Shown here piece by piece: positions 1 through 11,292 of a stretch of 64,000 nt of DNA. Within the stretch, counting starts at the first letter, position 1; each line of letters starts with the position of its first letter. The notes under the pieces were generated by a model that searched no databases, was not told where the DNA came from, and saw only the letters and a program-made list of their open reading frames with translations. The position numbers and the translations under genes were made by a program. Source of the stretch: Diabrotica undecimpunctata (lineage: Eukaryota > Arthropoda > Insecta > Coleoptera > Chrysomelidae); the NCBI RefSeq assembly GCF_040954645.1, contig NC_092806.1, positions 4,898,001-4,962,000 of the forward strand, written 5' to 3'.

Positions 1-1239
1 ATGATGGTGCTTATTTGTTGTTTTGCGCTTGATGATTATTCCAGAAAATGCAAATAATCCACACTATGGAAAAGAGACGGTAAAACAATTGGAGGATAAC
101 AACTACTTCTAATGTAGTATCGATTGGGAAAATCACGATTAATGTACCAGTCGTCAATTTCAATGACACTATACTAGAATTAGAAATGCAATACAATACA
201 ATTTTTATGGAAGAAGATTGCAATAGTCTTTATACAGGACTGTAATATGTTCCTGTAAAGTTTCATCACGTAGTAAATCAGTAAATCTTGTATAAATGTA
301 ATTTAAATAAAATATATAAATAGCAATTTATGAGTACTAAGTTAGGCAACTCATATTACCGACCCAAGTACTGGAAAGTCTTTAAGTTGGTACAATTTGG
401 CATGCGCCACTAGACTTGGATCTGAGACGATGCGACGCATTATATTAACTTCAGATCAAGACTTGAGAAACCAGCAACATTCGCGGAGTGTCCAATAACT
501 GGATACAAAAGTTTTAAGAATCTGTTTTGCGTGTTTTTTTTTATGAGAAATGGTTTAAGTTCTATGTAGATGGTAGAAGATGTAGATGAATGGTAGAAGA
601 AAGTTTTATTTCTTAATTTAGAAGAGGAAGAAGTATAATTGTTTTGGTTTTATTGGTGTTTGTTCCGTAATTGGCCCGCTAAGTTATCCAGTTTCATTAA
701 GAATGTATTTTATATCTTTTAAATATATTGAGAATATATTTTTTCTCTTATAGAGGTCACAATAATTTCGACCAACTCAATTTCATTTACATTTTGCCAC
801 ACTCCGACAACTTCTATCACCATATTTGAATGTCTTCTACGTAATCACTCATATACCAACTTGATCATTATTTCTCTCACAGATCATCATCACGTTTTAT
901 CTTTTTAATACTCAGATATTCTTCACGTGCTTCGTTTTAATTTTACCCGACTGTGCGCCTATAACATAATGACAATAGTTATGATAGTTACACGGTTGCC
1001 ATAAATATTTTACTATTATGGAAAAAGATTATGCTTTCGCTGTAAATTGACTGCACGCCGTAATAAATAATTATTTAGCCGCTGCCCACCAAGTTTTTGA
1101 GAACATGGGTCACTGATAATCCTATAAAATTTACAGTACAGTTTAGTGTAAGAATATTTCTTACATCGTTAGGCACATACACGTTGCAGTATCTCGTAAA
1201 ATAGGCTTGTGTTTGTAAATTCAAATAGAGTGACAAAGT
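1..1239. other. AT-rich stretch without a recognised gene
   Basis: I see no coding region, RNA gene or transposon domain here on either strand. The short open frames have no recognisable motif and the base composition is AT-rich, as in the other unassigned stretches. Confidence 0.5.
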
Positions 1240-1512
1240 ATTGCTACGAATATGCATTCGGCGTGGCCCATGTAACGGTTGCATCTCGAAAGCGCCGAGA
1301 AGTTTAAACAGATGTATCGAGCGCGGCGGAGGCCGACTCGTCAAACAACGAATTAGAGGTGGGACTACTCAAGATGATTCTAGAACAATACTTTTGGTAT
1401 ATATATGTAACGATGTTATGAGTAGAGTAGAGTTGATAAGATATTACCGATTTGTAAACTTATAAATAAATATATTTATATAAATTCGAACCGCTCGTTT
1501 TATTTAAAAACG
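1240..1512 (+). promoter_or_regulatory. Possible solo LTR or promoter-like segment
   Basis: A locally GC-richer block is followed by a heat-shock-element-like TTCTAGAA near 1379, a TATATATA run near 1399 and AATAAA near 1464, and the block ends in CGCTACA near 1515. The order promoter box, TATA, polyadenylation signal and a CA end is what an LTR would show. I could not find a matching TG start with a target duplication, nor a primer-binding site downstream. It could equally be a chance arrangement. Confidence 0.2.
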
Positions 1513-1515
1513 CTA

Positions 1516-2859
1516 CAGTATCATACTTCTGCTGCATAGACTTCCTTGCGTACACCTACGCTGCAGAACTCATTTCGGTAAGACTAAAAAAAATTAATAT
1601 TATATATGTAAGTAATACTAATTGGAAAGATCTTTGTAATTTTGTTCTTTTTCCAAAATCTGTACCTTCCTTCCTTTCACATTTTCCTTTTCCAAAAGGA
1701 ACCTCATGGTTCCCCAACACAATTAGTGGTCAATGGTCATCTGTACCAATATATTTCCAACCTTCCTTTTTAATCAAATTTGACTTTTCTATTCTGTCCT
1801 GCTTAAACGAGTATTTTTGTTATCTAGTTGATTTTTCGTACAAAGTCTGATTTCCATAGATAGAAAGCCATATTATTTTTTGCTCTTATTTTTTTCTCTT
1901 TGTAATAGTTGAGCGCTTTCTGTCAAAAATCGTTGCTTTTTTTAATTGCTTTGGTGTCTCCAACAATAAATTTAACTTTCCATGCCTTTTTTTATAAAAA
2001 CAATTTTTTTTAATTGTGTACTAAGCTCTAATTAAAACAAGTAACTTTTTCTCCTGGCTTCATGTTTCGATATATTCTCTACATCAGCGATATAATAGAA
2101 GTATTGTATTATATTATATTGTTTTCTTGTTAACATACTGTGACATTTTTGTGACTTTTTAAAGTTTTGTATAAAATGTAGAAAAAATTCTGAATGTGTT
2201 TTTTACTGTAATTTTATTGTAGTTATTAAATGTATTTTCTAACACCTAAACCTATGCATTTGACATTGTTTGACATCTGTTCCGTCTCATTATAATTTAC
2301 TTCATGTTGTTTGTCTATTTTACTTTATTATTTTAGATTGATTTTATTTACAATAGACCGACAAACCCAAGAAATAAAAAAGTTTCTATTTAAAAATTCA
2401 CGGTCAGGATATAACTATATATATATTGTTATGTTTCTTCTTTCCCAACCAAACAAAAATAAATAAAAATATCCATCGAAATAAAATTGCAAGATATCAA
2501 TATAAACAAATTGTATATAGTAATTTAAGATAAGATTTAGTGTAGATAAGAATAGAAACTTGTTTGGCAAACGACCTTTTTCCGTTTCAAACAAAATTAT
2601 CAAAAAACCTTTGTTTAGAATTAGAAGACATTTTACCTGTAAGTTAATCTTTTCATTGTTTGTATAGTCGAGTATTAAATGACCATATTCTAGTCTTTTG
2701 AAATATGTATAAATGATGTATTGAAAAAACCAATTTTAAAGTAAGCTATTTAGTTTTCTCTGAAACCGAAATTAGGCTTTTCCAAAATCATGGTAAACAC
2801 AATTTGAGCTTTTTAAATGGACGGTCGTTTTTAAATGGGAATTTGGGAGTCGAACATGA
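1516..2859. other. AT-rich stretch, nothing recognised
   Basis: The sequence is dominated by T- and A-rich runs and has no open frame with recognisable motifs. I see no terminal repeats or tandem arrays. Confidence 0.5.
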
Positions 2860-3262
2860 GACAGGAGAAGTTAGTCATATTTTGGTCATCGAAAGGAAAC
2901 AGTCGTTTGTCTCAAGATAGGGTGTGGTTCGTGAGTTTGGATACCGGCGTAACGAAAAGAAGTGAATAGTTTGAAGAAGGAGATAACAAGTAGATTAAAG
3001 GAGGTCCTTGTATCTACCGTGGGCATTTTATAAAGTATATGTGAAAGTATTCTTACGGCATCAAGTTGACAAAAGGAGGTCCTGGTGTCATAAATAAATA
3101 GCTGAGTTTGGAGAAGTGAATAGGTGTTTTTTGTGTAGTCTGCAGGAGGTTTGCAGAGACGTTAAGAAAGAGCAGAGGTGCCAAAGAGGAGAGATCACAT
3201 CGTTGAGGAGACTGGACTTTTCTGGGTATTTTCCAACATACAACTCAAGAAGAAAATAAGCT
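2860..3262 (+). other. Purine-rich segment ending in a splice-donor-like site
   Basis: This block is rich in GA and GGAGG words, unlike its AT-rich neighbours. It carries AGGAGGTCCT twice (about 3000 and 3076). It ends near a strong donor-like GTAAGTG at 3263. It could be a non-coding exon of a host transcript on the plus strand, but no acceptor, promoter or open frame confirms that. Confidence 0.2.
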
Positions 3263-3269
3263 GTAAGTG

Positions 3270-3751
3270 TTTGTACAATTGAATTTTATATCTGTGAAGG
3301 ATCGTTTCGACATCATGGTCATTAGCATTCAAATTTAAGAACTGAGGTTTTGTTAGGCTAATCAAAAGTTTAAAGTTTTGTTGTTTCTTGTTTCAAGTAA
3401 AGAAAAATTTAAGTAAAATTGGTTTTTCACGTAATATAAATGTATGTAGCTTTATAATCTTATTATCATAATAATTTGATTTATTTTCTTGTATGCTGAT
3501 TGATAAGATAACGACAGAATTTAATAATTGTTTTATTCGTTCATATAAAATAAAGAAACGTAAATCTTTGTAATATAATATATTTGTATTCTTATCCTTT
3601 CTTCTCTACCCCGATAAAAGACAACTAGAAAATCTTTTGAATCCATCGAACACAGGTAATATAAGGATTATTTTACTTTTGATAACAAATAAGTTATAAT
3701 TCTTTTTTATTGGCTCAATAAAGTAAGTTTGAACTCAAAATAAACAATCAT

Positions 3752-3755
<4 letters not shown>
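3270..3755. other. AT-rich stretch, nothing recognised
   Basis: No gene or element is visible. The segment leads into a TA dinucleotide array. Confidence 0.5.

Positions 3756-3812
<57 letters not shown>
3756..3812. repeat. (TA)n microsatellite
   Basis: A pure AT/TA dinucleotide run of about 57 bp. Open frames made of alternating isoleucine and tyrosine across it are artefacts. Confidence 0.97.
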
Positions 3813-3815
<3 letters not shown>

Positions 3816-4518
3816 AATTTATATTACGTAAATTAAATTTTTTGTCAATTTCTTTATCCATTCCACTTTTCGTAGCAAATCCATAAGCACATTTAGTCGC
3901 GACGGCATTCAATAGAGTTAATTCTATGTCCTTGACCTGGTTTCCTCCCCAATTTATCATCTCTCCTAATTGCTATCTCTTTGTTCAGCGCCCTCCCTCG
4001 CCGTGGGGGATATAGTACGGTAAGCGAACCACAAGAAACCTGCTACAACTTGTCCCGGAGGACAGACGTGCGAATCTAAAAATACAATTAATTCCCTGTC
4101 ACATTAGCACATTATCTCCCAACCCTCATATACGTCTATCTTGTAGGCTTGACAGATTACTATACCCAAGAAGTAAAGGGTTGGAATTGGTTTTCACGAA
4201 ACACAATATAGTTTATTAATTCTGTTTAAAATCGATAATAATTTCGTATCTTACGTTAGTATTTTAGCCCCTTAAAATACAAATAAAATATGGATTGAAA
4301 ATATGTGTCCGCCCAATGTTTGTATTCACCAGTCGATGGGTAAAGTCACACGTGCTTGTTCGAAAGATAAAAATTTAAACGTAGCAGATTCTGCATTATA
4401 TGAATCGGATTTACTGATGGATGTTTAGTAGGACAATATACGGAAACTTACTTCTTAATGTTACTGATTAAAATATGAGGATACACGATCTTACTCAGAT
4501 TCTTATATTTATAATCGC
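3813..4518. other. No recognised feature
   Basis: No domain, terminal repeat or RNA gene is visible between the TA array and the RTE fragment. Confidence 0.5.
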
Positions 4519-4528
4519 AAATTACAAA

Positions 4529-4918
4529 TTTATAATCGTATTCTTCCAGGATATGCGAAGAATGCGTCTGGTGTACCGACGCATTCTTCGTGTATCCTGG
4601 ACCGAACATGTCACCAACACAGAGGTAATCCAAGAGAATCGGAAAGGAGAAAGAAATCGTGAATACAATTAAACAAAGAAAGCTTGAATATCTAGGCCAC
4701 ATATTGAGACACGATAAGTACCGTCTACTGCAATTGATTGTCCAGGGAAAAATAGACAGTAAGCGAGGGCCAGGCAGGAGAAGACACTCGTGGCTCCAAA
4801 ATCTGAGGAAGTGGTTCGGGCTCACATCGGTCGAACTATTCAGAAGCGCCGCAAATAAGATCAGAATTGCCATGTTAATAGCCAACGTTCGCAACAGACA
4901 GGGCACTTGAAGAAGAAG
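4529..4918 (+). mobile_element. 5'-truncated RTE-like retrotransposon, GAA-tailed
   Basis: The plus strand encodes the C-terminal tail of an RTE-like reverse transcriptase polyprotein. Diagnostic stretches are YLGHILRHDKYRLLQLI, the basic GKIDSKRGPGRRR and the end SVELFRSAANKIRIAMLIAN. The frame shifts once near 4660. The RT and endonuclease domains are missing through 5' truncation. The 3' end is a GAAGAAGAA tail. The 10-mer AAATTACAAA occurs at 4519-4528 and 4919-4928 and is read as the target-site duplication. The 5' end holds an inverted repeat (4545-4601). It is non-autonomous and not expected to make protein. Confidence 0.88.
4545..4601. repeat. Snap-back inverted repeat at the RTE 5' junction
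   Basis: A 24-nt arm (4545-4568) is repeated in reverse complement at 4578-4601 with two mismatches and a 9-nt spacer. The right arm is ordinary RTE coding sequence; the left arm is its inverted copy. This fits twin priming or template snap-back during target-primed reverse transcription. Confidence 0.85.
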
Positions 4919-4928
4919 AAATTACAAA

Positions 4929-5307
4929 GACAAATATTGAGGAATGAGAGTTCCATTAAGAAAAAGTGAGTAACGGTAAGTGAAAATTCAAAAAGGTGAA
5001 GACTAACGAATATTTTTATTTGGTTTTTAATGATGCTTCGAAATATTTACACTGGTAAATTTGCTGATCAATCTTCTTTGTAATAATCAATTCTCTAATA
5101 AGTATGTAAGAAAATGAACAACTTGATGACTATGGTGGCTTATCAATCTAGATTCGACATTTCAGCATCTTATAAAATATTGAACTATTCAACAGAACTA
5201 CTGGTGTATGGATAACAGAAACAATTGCTACATTAGTACTGTTACACCAGCCTCTTGCATATGATCGAATGTCATGTCGGCGTTTAATGACCTCCGACTG
5301 TCTAGAG
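4929..5307. other. No recognised feature
   Basis: AT-rich sequence between the RTE fragment and the hAT end. No coding motif is seen. Confidence 0.45.
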
Positions 5308-6990
5308 CAGGGTTTCCCAAACTTTTTTGTACCATGCCACCTTTTGTTGAAATTAATGTTTCTTGCGCCCCCCACCCATTAACAATAAATTGTATGAGCA
5401 TAGGAACAAAACAATATCAAATAAGTATTACATAGAAAACAAAACATTTATTTATACTGCCATAAGATAGATATAAAATACAAAAATTATTAATAAAAGA
5501 AATATAGATTAGGTTGGTTACTGAGATGGATGTGCTTGCATTTTCTTTACTAGTATGCCTATTCGTGGCTGACTTTTAGTAAGTGCACAATGCAAGTCAC
5601 AATGGGAGAATTATACTATCGTCACAAGTGTTTGGGAAGTAGTTCGGGAATTCTTCAATTAGGCTCTCCAAATCGTTTGGTATTTGGATTTTCAAACTTG
5701 ATATTTCATAGATGTTCTTGAAACGTGTTTCTTCTGAAATTGACTCTTCTTCTTCGAGTGCCATATCAGAATTTTCCGACGTTGGCGATCTCCATTGCGA
5801 CGGCTTCTCGATCTTCTGCAATATGGAATAATTGTCCTGCATTTAATATCTGTGTCCATTCACGAATGTTTTTTAACCAAGAAACTTGTTTTCTTCCTAC
5901 ACCTCTACGGCCCTCTATTTTGCCTTTAAGGGTCAGTTGTGATATTTTATATCGACTTTCCCTTACTATATGTCCCAGATAAGACATTTTTAGATGTTTA
6001 ACAGTCTTTAGCAGTTCTCTATCTTTGTTGACGCTAATTAGTACTTCTTCATTAGTTTTCCTTGCTGCCCAAGGTATCTTTAGCATTCGTCTATGAACCC
6101 ACATTTCCAATGCTTCAATTATGTTCATGATCGATACTTTTAGCGTCCACATTTTTGCACTATACAAAAGTACGGACCAAACGAGATTGACTCCACTTTA
6201 GGAAAACTCGAATAATTGCAGGAGTTTGCTGATATTTTACGCCTCCAAAGCTGCAGTCTTAGGTTAAGGCTGGTTAACGAGTCAAAAAGTCTGACAAATA
6301 AGCCAATATTACTTGGGTACAATGTTTTTTGAAGGCCACGCTTAGTTCATATTGCTTTTGCTGTTCCAAGAAGGTGATTACTTCATCTCGACCGTCAAAT
6401 AACCTTGCCAACATGTTTCCTTTTGAGAGCCTTTAGTAGTGTTTTGTGATCACTCCCTAAATCTTCACAAAGAGTTTTAAACAGTCGAGTATTCAACGCA
6501 CTGCCAAGGCTTATCGATGGATAACACAATGTATCCCAGTCACATCAGCATTTTTCTCTCTTACTAATTGTACAAATCCTGAGCGAGAACCAAGCATTGA
6601 AGGCGTGCCATCCATACACACACCGATCAGTTTTTGCCCAGAGAGTTCATGTTCATGAGCGTGGTCTCCAACCCTGTAGAAGAGAGTAGCTCGTCTTTCA
6701 TTCTTTCGTTTTCAATATACCGAACATAAACAATTAACTGAAAACATTCTGCTATGGCTGTACTCTCGTCTAGCTGAATAGCAAACATGGCGATTGTTTT
6801 AGAGCATTAACTACCTGGTTTTGTATGTCTTCGGCCATATCATCTATGCGACGTTTCACAGTATTGTCAGAAAGAGGTATTTGAGATAAGTTGTGCTTAC
6901 TCTGCGTTCCAAGAATAATATCAGCTGCCTTTAAAAAATAAGGTTTAACAAGCGTCTCTCACATAATATGGCTCTTCTTTTCTTTAGCAA
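5308..6990 (-). mobile_element. hAT transposon relic (ZBED5/FAM200-like), split by an RTE copy
   Basis: On the minus strand, fragments of a hAT transposase of the ZBED5/FAM200 type can be read. Near 6990-6790 it shows KPYFLKAADIILG, LSDNTVKRRIDDMAEDI and, in another frame, the LDES region. The C-terminal part at about 6320-5518 includes RFKNIYEISSLKIQIP and ends at a TAA at 5518. Several frameshifts and stops make it a pseudogene. A hAT-like terminus CAGGGTTTCCCAAAC begins at 5308. The opposite terminus was not found. An RTE copy (5747-6182) interrupts the coding region; the frame rejoins when it is ignored. No BED finger is visible. Confidence 0.75.
5747..6182 (-). mobile_element. 5'-truncated RTE-like copy nested in hAT
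   Basis: The minus strand encodes an RTE polyprotein tail: ALEMWVHRRMLKIPW, MSYLGHIVRESRYKISQL, GKIEGRRGVGRK and SWLKNIREW. It runs to a stop next to a GAAGAAGAA tail at about 5747-5756. The 11-mer GAAATTGACTC at 5736-5746 matches GAGATTGACTC at 6183-6193 with one change, as expected for an ageing target duplication. The flanking hAT frame continues across the insertion, which fixes both borders. Confidence 0.85.
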
Positions 6991-7235
6991 TCTCGTTCCA
7001 ACGGGAGAATTTGATGAAATTTCCCGGTTGTCTTCCCCACTGGTTGGAAATAATAGTAAGGAACTGTGCATGGACAGGAGTAGTAGGAAAGGATAATTGT
7101 TTCCCCTTTCACCAAGGAGATAAATCAAGGTCCGCGTGGTCAGGATCGCATCCCTGAAGTAGATCTATCACCTACTGGTACACTACAAACTCGAATTAAA
7201 TTAAATAATATAAAATCTTATGGATCAAAAACAAT

Positions 7236-7960
7236 CATCATCATCACTGGCTCGACAACCCTTTTTGGGTCTTGGCCTGTTCTAGGATTCTTCTCCATTC
7301 CGATCTGTTTCGTGCTTTTTTTCTCCAGTTTTTTATTTTTAAGGTTGTTATATCATTTTCTATTTGTTCTAAGTATCTCAGTTTCGGTCTTCCTCTTGTT
7401 CTTTTTCCTACTGGCATCTGTTTGAATATTTTGTTTGGTATTTCGCCTTCTTCCATTCTTTCTACATGTCCTATCCAACGCAGCCGTCCTATTTTGATGA
7501 ATGTTATAATATCCGGATCCTGGTATATTTTGTATAGTTCAGAGTTGTATCGTCTTCGCCATATTCCGTTTTCTTTTGTGCCCTTATATATGTGTCGCAA
7601 GATTTTTCTTTCGAAGGTGGCTAACAACGTTTCCTCTCTTTTAGTAAGTGTCCAGGTTTCTGAGCCATATGTGAGTACCGGTCTTATTAGGGTTTTATAT
7701 ATTTGGCATTTTGTCTTTCTTGCGACGTTATCTGATCTTAGGTGTCTAATTAAGCCATGGTAACATTTATTTGCAATAAATAGTCGCCTCTTCACTTCCT
7801 CCGTAACGTTATTATCAGACGTGACTAGGGATCCCAAGTATATAAAGTTTTTTACCTCCTCTATGTTGTATTCTCCTATTGTTATATTTTGTGGCTGCCC
7901 TATTTCTGCGTTTTTTCTTACCTGCATATATTTTGTTTTGGTCTGATTGATTTTGGATTT
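7236..7960 (-). mobile_element. 5'-truncated RTE-like copy, GAT-tailed, perfect TSD
   Basis: A continuous minus-strand frame (7244-7927, 227 codons) encodes the C-terminal third of an RTE-like polyprotein related to C. elegans F52C9.6-type proteins. It has the post-RT motif VKNFIYLGSLVTSDNN, LTYGSETWTLTKREE, IGRLRWIGHVERM and GKRTRGRPKLRY, ending GLSSQ. The element ends in ATGATGATGATTG-type repeats. The 15-mer TGGATCAAAAACAAT flanks it perfectly at 7221-7235 and 7961-7975. The intact frame and perfect duplication point to a recent insertion. RT and endonuclease are absent, so it is dead on arrival. Confidence 0.93.
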
Positions 7961-7975
7961 TGGATCAAAAACAAT

Positions 7976-8440
7976 AGAAATGGGAATATTGGGACCATGT
8001 TGTTGACTGTGTGTAATATCGACGGCTTAAATTAATGTTACAAGAAGAAGTATACAAGCAAACTTGTACTTAAAAATGGGAATAATTATACAAAAAGTTC
8101 TGATTAAATATCCAGAGCGAGAAAAAAAAAATATGGCTTAGTGTTAGTGGAGCTCCTCATGACAACAATATCCTTTTAATTTCCACTAACGATCGACACA
8201 TTCCTACGTCTTGATACCATTTTCTAGTTTCATAATCAGATTTTATAAAACTGTCGCTTTTTTCTGTATTGTTACAGTAAAAACTAATGTGTATTATTTT
8301 TACGCCTCCTGTTAGAAGTAATCACATGTGTAAAAGATATCTAAAAAAGTCTAAAATGCTATGTCGTACTCTAGTAAGTTAATATATTTTTTCATATAGT
8401 AACTAAAAATTATATAACATTGTAACGCTTGCATTTTACA
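7976..8440. other. No recognised feature
   Basis: AT-rich sequence without coding motifs or repeats that I can identify. Confidence 0.45.
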
Positions 8441-8444
8441 TTTA

Positions 8445-8690
8445 TATACTTTCAAACACTCGCTTGAGTTTCTTCACGGCTTGCTGGAGAGTAGGATTAT
8501 TTGTAGAAATAACACGCGGGCAGACACATTTTTCGTTATATGGACCATGAACCGAGGAATTCCCTTCGAAATATCCAGTTCTCATAGAAATGAAGAATTT
8601 AATATTGGAGCTAAAGGCTTTTAAGGGATCTCGGGATACACTTTTGATATTGTCGCCCATGGAAAATGTTGAATCAACTATGATCGTGGT
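8445..8690 (-). CDS. Candidate terminal exon of an unknown host gene
   Basis: A minus-strand open frame reads about 75 codons to a TAA and is less AT-rich than its surroundings. The larger frame starts at 8747, but its first part is AT-rich. An AG at about 8671 could be a splice acceptor. The predicted peptide contains GYFEGNSSVHGPYN, then CVCPRVISTNNP, and ends LKRVFESI. I do not recognise it, and I see no transposase, RT or gag signature. It may be a real exon, an unknown transposon remnant or chance. Confidence 0.3.
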
Positions 8691-8821
8691 CAGTGATGTT
8701 ATTTTTAATAATATTGAAAATGTTTTTTGCTTTGTATTAGTACACAACTAAAATTTACTTGATTTATTTGATAAGTACGTGAAACTAGATATATGAGAGT
8801 AGAGATAACTTAATTAAAATA

Positions 8822-8827
<6 letters not shown>

Positions 8828-8894
<67 letters not shown>
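8828..8894. repeat. (TA)n array forming a LINE 3' tail
   Basis: A pure TA dinucleotide array of about 67 bp. It lies between the left target duplication (8815-8827) and the LINE 3' end, so it arrived with the LINE or grew from its tail. Confidence 0.93.
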
Positions 8895-8897
<3 letters not shown>

Positions 8898-9718
8898 TCT
8901 TGAACTCCTAAGTGGAGCATAGAGCTTCAGTGAAAACGCGCCATCGGGTTCTATTTTGCGCTAAGGCCTTCACCTCATTCCACGACTTTCCTTGGCCTCT
9001 TATCTCGTCCATAATGGATCTTCTCCAAGTTTGTACTAAGCGACCTCTTTGTTTTTTCCCTTGGGGATTCCACTCTAGGGCAGTCTTTGCGATACTGCAA
9101 CTATTTTTTCGGAGTGTGTGACCGATCCAACCCCACTTTCTGGACTTAATTTCATTTTGTACCCTCTTTTGTTCGGTCAGGTGTAGCAGATCGTCGTTTC
9201 TGATGGTGTTAGGCCAGAATATACGAACAATTCTTCGTAGACATTTGTTAACAAAGACCTGCAGTTTGTCTGTGAGGGCGTTTGTCGCTTTCCAGGTTTC
9301 ACATCCGTAGAGTAGAACAGACATGACATTTGATCGGAATATTCGGATCTTTGTCCTTGTAGTATACTCGCCAGATCTCCAAACAGGGTTGAGCGTGCTG
9401 AAAGCTTGTTGAGCTTTTCGTATCCTCATACGAATATCGTCTTCTGTACCTCCGTTTTCTGTTATGACACTTCCAAGATACGTAAAGTTTTCCACATTTT
9501 CAATCTGCATATTGTCGATAGTAAATAGCGTGTTGTTCCTTGCATTTATTCTCATGGACTTGGTTTTACTAATATTGATTTTCAAATCTATTTTATTGGC
9601 TTCAGTGGAAAGTGTTTCCAATTGGTAAGCCAGATCTTGGAACCTTTGACCTAATAGACAGATATCGTCCGCGTATTCTAGATCGCTTAGGCGTGTGGTT
9701 AACGTCCATTGTATCCCA
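8828..9718 (-). mobile_element. 5'-truncated LINE with a (TA)n 3' tail
   Basis: The minus strand (frame 8908-9741) begins inside the reverse transcriptase at LEYADDICLLGQ, the catalytic YADD box. It continues with VENFTYLGSVITENGG, LLYGCETWKATNAL, KWGWIGHTLRKNSC and a WNPQGKKQRGR motif to the end ALCST. This is an RTE-like non-LTR lineage different from the other copies here. Just after the 3' end lies a TA array that acts as the tail. The 13-mer TAAAATATGAATA flanks the whole unit at 8815-8827 and 9719-9731, proving that the TA array is part of the insertion. The endonuclease and the N-terminal RT are missing. Confidence 0.9.
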
Positions 9719-9884
9719 TAAAATATGAATACTACTAACAAAAAGATGAACTATTAAAAAAATAATAAAAATATTTACAAAAATGGTAGCAATTGCATCA
9801 TCATTCAACATTATCATAATATACATTCGTTTTATATCTACATATTATATACATGTGTATATATTATATGTATATGTACAAAAT

Positions 9885-10177
9885 CAGTTATACACCGATC
9901 CAGATATTGTGAAATTCGTTAAAGTGCAGAGACTTAGATGGGCTGGACACATTGCTAGGATGTCAGATCACGAATACACGAAGAGATTAACATTTTCACA
10001 ACCAGAGGGCACAAGAAGCAGAGGACGACCACGAATGAGATGGATTGATGATGTGGAAGAAGACCTACAGATTCTAGGGGTTAGAAGATGGAGGGAAGTT
10101 GCCAGGAATCGACAGGAGTGGCGACTTCTTTGTGAGCAGGCCAAGATCCACAACGGATTGTCGAGCCACTTATGATG
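9885..10177 (+). mobile_element. Short RTE-like 3' fragment, GAT-tailed, perfect TSD
   Basis: About 95 codons of an RTE polyprotein C-terminus are open: VQRLRWAGHIARMSD, GTRSRGRPRMRW and NRQEWRLLCEQAK, ending GLSSHL and a GATGAT tail. The 13-mer ATATGTACAAAAT occurs at 9872-9884 and 10178-10190. The protein is identical over its whole length to the minus-strand copy at 15324-15722, so the subfamily moved recently. Confidence 0.93.
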
Positions 10178-10392
10178 ATATGTACAAAATACTTTTTACG
10201 TCCAAATCACACGAAGCTTCTAAAGTATGGTTTTTCAATTCTTCGCGATATGGATGGCTGTTTTATTAGCCAGCCATGAGCCAGAGTGATTTCTCTGAGC
10301 ACGCAACTTTCTTCGAAATTCAGTTAGTGAAGGAGATGTTCTTCTTCTTTATGGGCTATGTTTTTAACAATTCACCCTGCTAAATTTGACCT

Positions 10393-11281
10393 GACAACAG
10401 TGGCACGAAATGAAGACATCTATTACCACAATTTCGCATGAATATCTAAAATCAAAAAGAGAAAGAAAAGAAACAAGAATGGATGACAAATAAAATATTG
10501 CAGATGATGGAAGAGAAAATTAAAAGGTAGAAATGACAACGAATACAAAAAGCTGCATAAGACTATACTAAAGGAGATAAAAGGAGCAAAAGAAGCATGG
10601 CGTGAGTCGTTAAGAGGGACAGACGCAACTCGATATTGAAACCTATTTGTTTAATTCGTCACACTATCATTCACTCGCGCATATACACCAAATTAGAAGA
10701 ACACCTGAGTCAAGTTTAATTTGGATTCAGAGCAGGACTCGGAATGAGGGAAGCACTTTTAGTTTACAAGTTCTAATACAGAGAGCCAGGGGTGCCAACT
10801 GCGATGTGTATGCATGTGTTATTGATTTCGAGAAGGCATTTGATAAAGTCCCACATCGGAAACTAATCGATATCCTAAAAACATCAGGACTCGATGGTAA
10901 GGATATAAGACTGATCTCAAACAGCTGGAGTAGCTATGAAGTAGAAAGCTGGAGCCTTACAGAAGATTCCTTAAAACGATTAGAGGCATTTGAAATGTGG
11001 TGCTGCCGACGTATGTTGAGGATCTCATATATACATCACAAAAGTACTTGGCTTACTTCGACCACATCATATGTAATAATAAATACCGACTTTTACAGTT
11101 GATTCTACAAGGAAAGATTGAGGGTAAGAGAGGCCCTGGGCGTAGGCGTATATCCTGGCTGGCTAATCTTAGAAAGTGGACTGGTCTAACGTCAACTGAT
11201 TTATTTTGAGCTGCTGTGAATAGAATAAGATGGGTCAATGTGGTCGTCAACATCTCTAGAAGATAGGCACATTTAGAAGAA
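10393..11281 (+). mobile_element. Internally deleted RTE-like fragment
   Basis: Plus-strand pieces run in order: a lysine-rich linker (about 10460-10610), an RT palm piece with CVIDFEKAFDKVPHRKLID (about 10810-10870), then after a deletion the tail LKRLEAFEMWCCRRMLRIS. In another frame follow YRLLQLILQGKIEGKRG and WLANLRKWTGLTSTDLF. Frameshifts and stops make it a pseudogene. The 11-mer AAATTTGACCT at 10382-10392 recurs at 11282-11292 and is taken as the target duplication. A short AGAAGA tail precedes it. Confidence 0.82.
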
Positions 11282-11292
11282 AAATTTGACCT

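Noticed and set aside
7236..7250. GAT repeats as independent microsatellites
   Set aside because: They occur at the 3' ends of RTE copies inside the target duplications, so they are element tails.
7272..7763. Plus-strand open frame of 163 codons
   Set aside because: It is the antisense shadow of the RTE coding frame on the minus strand, which has clear RT-associated motifs.
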